The notes under the pieces are model-generated. The model was given only the letters and a program-made list of their open reading frames with translations. It had not been told where the DNA came from and ran no database searches. Of a stretch of 41,608 bases of DNA, positions 35,115 through 41,608 are shown piece by piece. Each line of letters begins with the position of its first letter. The first letter of the stretch is position 1. Source of the stretch: Deltaproteobacteria bacterium (GTDB lineage Bacteria; Myxococcota_A; Polyangia; HGW-17); the NCBI GenBank assembly GCA_016937155.1, contig JAFGWM010000030.1:1-41608 (forward strand), read 5' to 3'. The position numbers were made by a program, and so were the translations under genes.

Positions 35115-35992
35115 TAGAATTTACCTGATTTATGCAATAGACCAATAAATCTTAGTATTAAGCGTGCTGCCAGAAAATCAGGAGCAACAAGCCCACCAAT
35201 GGGTGCCAGTTCCATGATATCAAAGCCAATTACATTTCGGGATTTCACCAGAAATTCAAGTAGATCAGTAACGTGGTGATATAGAAGCCCGCCGGGTTCA
35301 GGTGTTCCTGTCGCAGGCATTATTGCAGGATCAAACACATCCAGATCAATGGTTACATATACATTATTTCCAAGGGATGAAATTGCTTTTTCCATCCATT
35401 CTTTATCTTTTGATGCGATTATTTCTCTTGCCCATACGATATTGATATTTTTTTGTTTAATAAACAGACTTTCTTCATAACTCAGGCTTCTGATTCCCAC
35501 TTCACTTATGTGTCCCAAATCATGAAGCCTCATTCCAGCGCATGCATGAGAATATGGTGTGCCCTCATATTCATCACGGAGATCGGCGTGGGCATCAAGA
35601 TGCAGAAAGGTGATATCATTGAAATGATTTTTATAAGCCCGGGCACATCCTGCAGTAATACTGTGCTCTCCCCCTAAAGTAATAACAAATTTTCCATCCT
35701 CAAGCTGCTCTTTTACTGCTGCTTCAACAGTTTCTATCATAGCTTCCGGACCCGTCATCACCGGCTCCAGAGGTTCAAGTGTCAGAACTGGAAAATTTCC
35801 CAAATCAACTCCAAGAGTTTCATCAAAAGTTTCCATATTTCTGGAAGCCTCAATTATAGCAGCAGGTCCATGTCTGGAGCCTGCGCGGTAACTTGTTGTA
35901 CTATCATAGGGCACACTTAAAAGCGCCACTTTGGCTCCCTGTGTAATGCCATTACCTAAAAATCCATAGGGTACTGTTGTGGGTTTTGACAT
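35114..35992 (-). CDS. speB: Agmatinase-family ureohydrolase
   Basis: A 292-residue manganese enzyme that most likely splits agmatine to putrescine and urea. Start at 35992 (MSKPTT): AGAGGAA precedes it by four bases; a longer reading would run into the EF-G stop. All six metal ligands are present: His110 (GGEHS), Asp133, His135 and Asp137 (HLDAHADL), and Asp216 and Asp218 (IDLDVFDP). YDSTTSYRAGSRHGP near residue 30 and TGTPEPGG near 229 are typical of agmatinase. Arginase, guanidinobutyrase or formimidoylglutamase cannot be fully excluded from motifs. No arginine decarboxylase is nearby. It lies 10 bp after EF-G and overlaps the YbjN-like gene by one base. Confidence 0.87.
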   Translation of the reverse strand: MSKPTTVPYGFLGNGITQGAKVALLSVPYDSTTSYRAGSRHGPAAIIEASRNMETFDETLGVDLGNFPVLTLEPLEPVMTGPEAMIETVEAAVKEQLEDGKFVITLGGEHSITAGCARAYKNHFNDITFLHLDAHADLRDEYEGTPYSHACAGMRLHDLGHISEVGIRSLSYEESLFIKQKNINIVWAREIIASKDKEWMEKAISSLGNNVYVTIDLDVFDPAIMPATGTPEPGGLLYHHVTDLLEFLVKSRNVIGFDIMELAPIGGLVAPDFLAARLILRFIGLLHKSGKF

Positions 35993-36002
35993 AAAATTCC
36001 TC

Positions 36003-38081
36003 TTAAATATCATCTACAGTTCCATATCGGAGAAAACTCATTGTAAATTGGGCTGCAGCTTTTGTTTTTGAACGGAGCTCAGTTGCATAACCAAACATAT
36101 TTCTTAATGGAACCACTCCATGAACTACTCTTCTGTCACCTCTGAGTTCCATATTTTCAATTCTGCCTTTTCTCTGGCCAATATCACCCATCACATCTCC
36201 CAGATTTGCCTCAGGGGATACAATTTCCAGTTTCATTATCGGTTCAAGTATCTTACAGCCATCAGTAAGAGCAGCTTTTCGGAAAGCTTCCTGAGACGCA
36301 ATAATATAGCCCACTTCAGTTGTTACTCCATCCTTTAACCCAATTTTTGTTACAGTAAGTTTTACATCCTGAACCTGATAACCATTTGCTCCACTTGATT
36401 TAGCTGCTTCCCTGGCACCATTAACTGCGGCATCCAGAAATTTTGATTTATCTGCAAAAGCGATTTTTAGATCATCTGAAACTTCAACACAAAGACCTGA
36501 ACCCCTCGAGCCTGGTTCCACACGGAGCTCAACACTTCCAAAAATAGTTTTTTCCTTACCATCTTCTTCTACAACACGTTCAAAGACTGCAGATGTTGTT
36601 ACAGGTGCATTGAATGTTTCCCGGAAAACAACCTGGGGCTTTCCTGCCTTTGCATTAACGTTATAGTCGGATGTCAGACGATCCATTATTATTTCCAGAT
36701 GTAGTTCACCCATTCCGGAAATAAGTGTTTCACCAGTTTCCTCATCTTCGTGAACTCTGAATGTTGGGTCTTCTTCCATGAGTCTGGAGACAGCAGCCTC
36801 AAGTTTCTCTTTTTCCTCCATGTTACGGGGCTCAACTGCCATTGATATTACGGGCTCGTAAGTATCAATTGGCTCAAGCATGTATTGATCCTGTCCTCTG
36901 CACAGGGTATCTCCGGTTACAACACTTTTCATACCAAGTGCAAGGAAGATATCTCCAGCATATGCTGTTTCAAGACGTTCTTTTTTATTTGCATGAACCT
37001 GAAAAAGTCTTGATAGTTTTTCCTTCCTGTTTTCTCTTACGTTTATCAGATCATCACCCTCAGATACTGATCCACTGTAAACCCTGAAATATACCTGTTT
37101 CCTTGTCCCATCCATACTGACTTTAAAAGCCAGCATAGCGAGTGGTCCTGCAGGATCAGCATTAAGTTGAGTTTTTTCACTGGTTCTTACATTTTCAACC
37201 TCAAAGGGAGGAATATCTGAGGGAGCAGGAAGATACTGATAGACACTATCCATAAGGGGTTGAATACCTGTATTTTTTAGAGCACTTCCGGTGAGTACAG
37301 GAATCAACGCTCCGGATATTGTACCCTCCCTTATGCCCAAACGGATTTCTTCTGGTGACAGTTCCTCGCCTTCCAGGTATTTTTCCATAAGTTCATCATT
37401 CTGTTCAGCTGCAGCTTCAATCAGGACTACTCTTGCTGTGTTGGCTTCCTCAAGAAGCTCCTGAGGAATTTCAGTCGCCTCAGGCATATCCTCTTCATGT
37501 CCTGTCCAGTATAGAGCTTTCATATCAACAAGATCTATGACACCTTTAAAAGTATCTTCAGCACCGATTGGGAGTTGCAGTGGTACAGGATTGCCTCCAA
37601 GTCTGTCTTTTATTTCATTAACAACGGCATTGAAATCCGCGCCCATGCGATCCATCTTGTTTACAAATACTATTCTCGGTACTTTGAATTTTTCAGCCTG
37701 ATGCCAGACGGTTTCAGATTGTGGTTCCACACCACCTTTTGCACAAAAGACAACAATCGTGCCATCAATGACTCGAAGGGAACGTTCCACTTCAATTGTG
37801 AAATCAACATGTCCAGGCGTGTCAATGAGATGGTATTCATATCCAGCCCATGGGAAGGATGTTGCTGCAGCGGTAATTGTGATGCCTCTGTCCTGTTCCT
37901 GAGTCATCCAGTCCATTTGAGCGGCTCCGTCATGGACTTCACCGATTCTGTGTATTTTTCCGGAATAAAACAGAAAACGTTCCGAGACTGTTGTTTTACC
38001 AGCATCAATATGTGCACAAATACCAATATTTCTAATGTGATCCCTCTTCGGGTATTTGGAGTTCTTTGATTTTTTACTCAT
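36003..38081 (-). CDS. fusA: Elongation factor G, paralogue with divergent domain IV
   Basis: A translational GTPase of 692 residues. G domain complete: AHIDAGKTT (23-31), [15 protein letters not shown] (from 87), NKMDR (141-145). Domains II, III and V are EF-G-like ([20 protein letters not shown] when joined minus its first residues; [19 protein letters not shown]). Domain IV lacks both motifs of canonical EF-G: GGRGQYGHV is replaced by [10 protein letters not shown] and the tip segment GSYHDVDSSE by a DGVTTEVGY stretch. It is not in an rpsL-rpsG-tuf cluster but 7 bp after a Ser/Thr kinase and 10 bp before an agmatinase gene. It may be an EF-G2 or 'spd'-type paralogue with an altered job, such as recycling, or the lineage's only translocase. 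AGGA precedes the ATG by five bases. Name fusA used for family only. Confidence 0.93.
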   Translation of the reverse strand: MSKKSKNSKYPKRDHIRNIGICAHIDAGKTTVSERFLFYSGKIHRIGEVHDGAAQMDWMTQEQDRGITITAAATSFPWAGYEYHLIDTPGHVDFTIEVERSLRVIDGTIVVFCAKGGVEPQSETVWHQAEKFKVPRIVFVNKMDRMGADFNAVVNEIKDRLGGNPVPLQLPIGAEDTFKGVIDLVDMKALYWTGHEEDMPEATEIPQELLEEANTARVVLIEAAAEQNDELMEKYLEGEELSPEEIRLGIREGTISGALIPVLTGSALKNTGIQPLMDSVYQYLPAPSDIPPFEVENVRTSEKTQLNADPAGPLAMLAFKVSMDGTRKQVYFRVYSGSVSEGDDLINVRENRKEKLSRLFQVHANKKERLETAYAGDIFLALGMKSVVTGDTLCRGQDQYMLEPIDTYEPVISMAVEPRNMEEKEKLEAAVSRLMEEDPTFRVHEDEETGETLISGMGELHLEIIMDRLTSDYNVNAKAGKPQVVFRETFNAPVTTSAVFERVVEEDGKEKTIFGSVELRVEPGSRGSGLCVEVSDDLKIAFADKSKFLDAAVNGAREAAKSSGANGYQVQDVKLTVTKIGLKDGVTTEVGYIIASQEAFRKAALTDGCKILEPIMKLEIVSPEANLGDVMGDIGQRKGRIENMELRGDRRVVHGVVPLRNMFGYATELRSKTKAAAQFTMSFLRYGTVDDI

Positions 38082-38088
38082 TTTAATC

Positions 38089-39669
38089 CTATTTCATGGA
38101 GGAAGCCTGAAAGCGAAGTTTTTCTACAGCAACCCGTAAATGCCCGAGTTTTTCAAACAGTGCTCCGAATTTGATTGAAGAGGCTCTGGGATCCTCTACT
38201 CTGGCTTTCTCAATTGAACTGCTTAACTGAACATAATTTGCACTTATTTCAAGTTCTCGTTCTTCAACAGATTTTTTATAGCTGTCTATTTCCTTGTTCA
38301 GATCAGCAAAAGCGCTTCTTCTGTCATCAATAATTTTCTTTAGTGCGGCACTAAGGGATTCCACCTGGTAAGCTAGATCCCTTAGATATTTTTCATCCAC
38401 CGGAGTTTTTTGTTCTTTGGACTCCACATTCTTGTACTCCTGATCAAGGTCAAGAATTGCATATCGGAGATTTTTCTCTCTTTGTCCCATTTCAAATCTG
38501 ATACGTTCGAAATCCTGTTCACGCAGTGTGATCGCATTTCCAAGGGATGTAATTTCAGACTGATTTTCTATAATGGTGTCAAGAACATGGCTGAAGGAAC
38601 GATCCAGAATTTCTTCCTGCAACAGTCTGAAAGAGAGTTCCTTTAAAACTTCGTGAAGTTCATTTCTCAGGGCCACTACGGATTTGCCACTTGCAAGAAT
38701 AACCTTTACCTCTGCAGCTTCAAAGTCTGATTCATAAGCCTGAGTATCGGAAATAATTGGTATTGGTTTTGAATCACTTGCTTTTTTGGAAGCCAGAGGT
38801 GTCAGCATGCTCCTTACTCTAAGGAGTTCATTCCTGACATCTGAGGCATTTGCATATCGCTGAGACGGATCCTTGGCCAGACACTTCAGTACAATTGCAT
38901 CAAAAAGTTTGGGTATTTTCTGATCCGGCATTTTCTCAGAAGGGGCAGGGGGCTCATCATTAAGGTGAGACTGTAATATTTCAGTGGGATCTTCATCCCA
39001 GAAAGGCGGCATTCCAGTCACAAGCTCAAATGCCAGTACTCCCAGACTGTAAATATCACTTCTTCCGTCCAGAGGTTTGGCACTTGCCTGCTCAGGAGAC
39101 ATATATTCAGGAGTTCCAAAAACCTGACCATGGGCCGTTATTCTGGTGGATGAAAAATTCGGCAAAAGCAGACTTGCAATGCCAAAATCCAGAAGTTTAA
39201 CAACATCACGTTTTCCTCGTTCAGTAGTGAGAAGAACATTTTCAGCTTTTATATCACGATGTACCACACCCATTCTGTGAGCATGATTAAGTCCGTCTGC
39301 AACCTGCATTATAATCGGAACAGCTCTACTCAAAGGGAGTTTCCCCTGACTGTCTAAAAGTGTGTCCAGCCCTTCTCCCTCAAGATATTCCATAACAATA
39401 TAGTAATTTCCTTCGTTTAATCTTCCGAAGTCAGTTATGTACACAATATTGGGATGTACAACCCTGCTTGCAGCAATTGCTTCCCTTCTGAAGCGTTCAA
39501 CAAACTGTTCGTTTTCCATATACTCGGACTTGAGAATTTTAATGGCAAATCTACGGGGCAGAGTTTCATGTTCAGCCAGATAGACACTACCCATACCACC
39601 CTGTCCGATAAAATCAATAATTCTGAATTTATCAGCAATTTTTCTTCCAATGTAAGGATCGTTTTTCAT
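38089..39669 (-). CDS. Soluble Ser/Thr kinase with coiled-coil tail, in operon with EF-G
   Basis: A 526-residue Hanks-type kinase with no membrane segment. The ATG at 39669 (MKNDPYIG) is preferred to a TTG two codons upstream, since AAGG lies 6-8 bases ahead. Kinase domain about 15-290: GQGGMGSV, Lys44 (FAIK), HRDIKAEN with Asp139, DFG with Asp161, [10 protein letters not shown]. Catalytic residues are all present. Residues about 350-526 are charged heptad-like helices, predicted coiled coil, probably for dimerisation or partner binding. It is 7 bp before the EF-G gene, so it is translated from the same mRNA; EF-G is a known target of PrkC in Bacillus. Its closest relative in the window is the next kinase, with the same domain order. 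Candidate -10 at 39711-39716. Confidence 0.93.
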   Translation of the reverse strand: MKNDPYIGRKIADKFRIIDFIGQGGMGSVYLAEHETLPRRFAIKILKSEYMENEQFVERFRREAIAASRVVHPNIVYITDFGRLNEGNYYIVMEYLEGEGLDTLLDSQGKLPLSRAVPIIMQVADGLNHAHRMGVVHRDIKAENVLLTTERGKRDVVKLLDFGIASLLLPNFSSTRITAHGQVFGTPEYMSPEQASAKPLDGRSDIYSLGVLAFELVTGMPPFWDEDPTEILQSHLNDEPPAPSEKMPDQKIPKLFDAIVLKCLAKDPSQRYANASDVRNELLRVRSMLTPLASKKASDSKPIPIISDTQAYESDFEAAEVKVILASGKSVVALRNELHEVLKELSFRLLQEEILDRSFSHVLDTIIENQSEITSLGNAITLREQDFERIRFEMGQREKNLRYAILDLDQEYKNVESKEQKTPVDEKYLRDLAYQVESLSAALKKIIDDRRSAFADLNKEIDSYKKSVEERELEISANYVQLSSSIEKARVEDPRASSIKFGALFEKLGHLRVAVEKLRFQASSMK

Positions 39670-39710
39670 CTTCAACCTTCCCCGCGAAAACGATGCGGAA
39701 TAGTATCAGA

Positions 39711-39716
39711 ATTATA
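39711..39716 (-). promoter_or_regulatory. Candidate -10 of the kinase-EF-G operon
   Basis: Perfect TATAAT on the minus strand, giving a leader of about 35 bases to the ATG at 39669. No clear -35 at the right distance. A TCTATAGA palindrome (39744-39751) lies upstream. Confidence 0.35.
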
Positions 39717-39829
39717 TTAGCAATGCACTAAAATTTCCCCCGGTCTATAGATCGGTCATTTCGCAGTTTTAAATATCGGTTTTTTATGCTGACTGAACTT
39801 TTTACAGGGTGCTTTAGCCAAACCCTCTT

Positions 39830-41428
39830 TTAATTGAACTTTCGTGCCTCGTTATAATAAATTTCAAGGGTTTGTAGTTCTTTTTGTACAATCTGATGCA
39901 GATCTCCAGTTTGTCTCATAACAAGAAAATCGTCAGCTATAAACCATGTCAGTTTCTGAAGATATTTTTCTTTCTCTTCCATTAGAATTCTTATGGCTTT
40001 TAAGTTAGCAAGAATAATTCCCTTTTTTGTCTGAAATGAATCTGAGCTGTCTGCAATACTTTTTTCAAGTGCAGTTATCTGGAATGAAATATCATCCAAT
40101 AGAGATTTTCCATCAGGAGGTGCATTTTCCGCATCAAGATAAGGAAATACAAGACACAATTCTCTTGTGCTGATTCCAGGATTTTCCTTTATTTTTTTTC
40201 CCAGAGTTTCCCTGTCATAGCTCAGATCCTGAACTGCGATCCTCAGTTGGGCAACACGTTTCTGAAGCGCACTTTCTTTTTCTGTGAGTTCATCAACAAG
40301 ACTTTCTTCATCACTTCTTATTTGAGAAATTTCGTCCTCGTGAGAACAGATCCTGGCAATCCCTACACTATGAGATGGCGAAAGGTAATTATACTGTCGA
40401 AGGATTTCTGATGCAGATTTTATTTTTTCTCTAAGTCTTTTCTGTATCAGCATTTGAATTTCCCCAGGAGTCAGGGAAGTCCCACTGTCTATTGACATAT
40501 ATTCGCTTGTGGGCAGTCTTCTTTCAAAGCGCAGATCTGCAGGGGCACCATATTTAATCCGGGTTATATGATCCTGAATCTTCCTGAGTTCTACTGAAAG
40601 TTCCATTCCATTTGCAAAACGATCAGCTCCGTTTTTTTCCAGACATTTTAATACGAAATCATCAACTTCCCTGGGAATATCCCCCTCAGGCCAGATTTCT
40701 CTTAGGGATTTGGGCTGTTCATTTTTGTGTGACAGCATTATTGCAACTATATTTGGAGAATCAAAAGGTGGTTCCCCCGTCAGCATTTCGTATGCCATTA
40801 TTCCAAACGAATAGACATCTGTGGTAAGATCCAGTTCACCACCAAGACACTGTTCAGGACTCATATATACCGGAGTACCAAATACTTCACCGGTCATTGT
40901 TATTTTATCCTGAGGATTTCCGCTTTCAACCATTTTTGCAAGGCCGAAATCAAGTATTTTTACAATTTCTCCATCAGGGGTGTTTATACTGATAATATTT
41001 TCAGGTTTTAAATCTCTGTGCATTATTCCAATGGAGTGTGCAGCGGCAAGCCCATCTGCAATCTGAATCATAAATCTGAGTGCTCTGTCTGTGGGCATTG
41101 TTTCTATTTCATCTAAGATATCAACAAGTGTAGGGCCTCTAATGAACTCCATGACAAGATACAGACGTCCGTCTTCCAGTTGTCCGCTGTCAATTATTCC
41201 CACGACATTTCTATGCTGAATATGACTGTTGGATCTGACTTCACGTCTAAACCTGGCAAGCATTTTTTCATTTTTCGCATGCTCGGACTTAAGTACTTTT
41301 ATAGCTACACTGGTACCCATGGGATGGTGTATTCCTCTGAATACAATACCCATGCCACCTTCTCCTATGAATTCAGCTACCTCAAATCTTCCGCCAATAA
41401 TTGTTCCAACCAGATTTTCCTGCTTCAT
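39830..41428 (-). CDS. Soluble Ser/Thr kinase with coiled-coil tail
   Basis: A 532-residue Hanks-type kinase without a membrane segment. Kinase domain about 15-290: GEGGMGIV, Lys44 (VAIK), HRDLKPEN with Asp139, DFG with Asp160, GTPVYMSPEQ, so active. Residues about 325-532 are helical with heptad-like Leu/Ile/Glu spacing (ESLVDELTEKESALQKRVAQ region) and probably form a coiled coil. Same plan and same positions of the catalytic residues as the kinase just downstream, so the two are likely tandem paralogues that have diverged; they are 160 bp apart and the second has its own -10, so they may be separately controlled. AGGAT is six bases before the ATG. Divergent from the gene starting at 41604. 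Confidence 0.93.
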   Translation of the reverse strand: MKQENLVGTIIGGRFEVAEFIGEGGMGIVFRGIHHPMGTSVAIKVLKSEHAKNEKMLARFRREVRSNSHIQHRNVVGIIDSGQLEDGRLYLVMEFIRGPTLVDILDEIETMPTDRALRFMIQIADGLAAAHSIGIMHRDLKPENIISINTPDGEIVKILDFGLAKMVESGNPQDKITMTGEVFGTPVYMSPEQCLGGELDLTTDVYSFGIMAYEMLTGEPPFDSPNIVAIMLSHKNEQPKSLREIWPEGDIPREVDDFVLKCLEKNGADRFANGMELSVELRKIQDHITRIKYGAPADLRFERRLPTSEYMSIDSGTSLTPGEIQMLIQKRLREKIKSASEILRQYNYLSPSHSVGIARICSHEDEISQIRSDEESLVDELTEKESALQKRVAQLRIAVQDLSYDRETLGKKIKENPGISTRELCLVFPYLDAENAPPDGKSLLDDISFQITALEKSIADSSDSFQTKKGIILANLKAIRILMEEKEKYLQKLTWFIADDFLVMRQTGDLHQIVQKELQTLEIYYNEARKFN

Positions 41429-41549
41429 ATTCTATCCTGCAGATTAAAAATTAACTCCAATTAATATAGGGCAATTGAAAGAACAATAGTTGCTGAAGAA
41501 ATAATAATCAAATGGTTTATTTTTCCGGGAAAACAATCGAATAAAAGGG

Positions 41550-41578
41550 GTGAAAAAGGGGGAATAGTTGCATATAAT
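41550..41578 (+). promoter_or_regulatory. Candidate promoter of the right-edge gene
   Basis: GTGAAA (41550-41555), 17-bp spacer, perfect TATAAT (41573-41578), then about 25 bases to the ATG at 41604. On the other strand TATATT (41463-41468) could serve the kinase gene starting at 41428. Confidence 0.45.
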
Positions 41579-41603
41579 GGTGGGCGTACAAAGGAGCAAA
41601 GAA

Positions 41604-41608
41604 ATGGA
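41604..41608 (+). CDS. Start of a gene cut by the window edge
   Basis: Only ATG plus two bases are visible. The case for a real start is the AAGGAG at 41591-41596, seven bases upstream, and a good promoter before it. The product cannot be told. It is divergent from the kinase gene, sharing a 175-bp upstream region. Confidence 0.6.

Noticed and set aside
37575-38069. Plus-strand frame of 164 codons opposite EF-G.
   Set aside because: Antisense shadow of a conserved GTPase gene, with no ribosome site or motif.
1-41608. tRNA, rRNA, insertion sequences or prophage.
   Set aside because: No cloverleaf-like sequence, rRNA stretch, transposase, integrase or phage gene was recognised in any intergenic gap or reading frame.

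Overview
The window looks like chromosome from an uncultivated, low-GC (estimated by eye at just under 40 percent) Gram-negative bacterium with 'deltaproteobacterial' or myxobacterial habits. The grounds are Hanks-type Ser/Thr kinases (three), Cys-rich lipoproteins with CGNG-type and DxDxDG-type repeats, a lipoprotein ending in a formylglycine-generating-enzyme-like fold, a kinase with an AgmX/PglI-like periplasmic tail, an S46 dipeptidyl peptidase, a bacterial alpha-2-macroglobulin and an EF-G paralogue with a divergent domain IV. The exact phylum cannot be fixed from sequence reading alone. No rRNA, tRNA, insertion sequence, prophage or CRISPR array was seen. Genes are tightly packed, with several 1-20 bp junctions and two convergent pairs that overlap by 14 bp.

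Layout. 1-496: a degenerate minisatellite of 17-19 bp units that runs off the left edge and whose last unit contains the stop codon of the neighbouring gene. 494-6527 (minus): an apparent operon, transmembrane Ser/Thr kinase > class III cyclase-like protein > exported S46 peptidase, possibly transcribed as a leaderless mRNA. 6765-12576 (plus): a thioester alpha-2-macroglobulin lipoprotein of about 1,936 residues, split by a one-base frameshift near 9531-9538. 12563-14138 (minus): an SH3-like lipoprotein and an ElaA-like acetyltransferase. 14298-16727 (minus): a dCache poly-HAMP chemoreceptor. 16990-20181 (plus): a DUF1015 protein with a TTG start and a second, atypical chemoreceptor. 20189-24698: two large Cys-rich lipoproteins on minus around a small exported membrane-anchored protein on plus. 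24924-34615 (plus): a J-domain zinc-ribbon protein, a TetR-SDR pair, an exported hydrophobic protein, a YchF-like protein with a broken P-loop, alaS, then a small membrane protein translationally coupled to an HtrA protease and a beta-propeller-like exported protein. 34668-41428 (minus): two paralogous soluble kinases with coiled-coil tails; the second is in an operon with EF-G, an agmatinase-family enzyme and a YbjN-like protein. 41604: the start codon of a further plus-strand gene at the right edge.

How the parts fit. Much of the window is envelope and signalling: kinases, chemoreceptors, lipoproteins, an HtrA quality-control protease, a dipeptidyl peptidase and a protease-trapping macroglobulin. 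Housekeeping genes (alaS, EF-G) sit inside this. The strongest candidates for something undescribed are: (a) the kinase-EF-G-ureohydrolase-YbjN operon, in which a soluble kinase lies 7 bp upstream of a non-canonical EF-G; (b) the kinase-cyclase-peptidase operon, in which the cyclase has lost conserved active-site residues; (c) the YchF-like protein that keeps its TGS domain but has lost the nucleotide-binding lysine; and (d) the dimeric minisatellite fused to a gene end.
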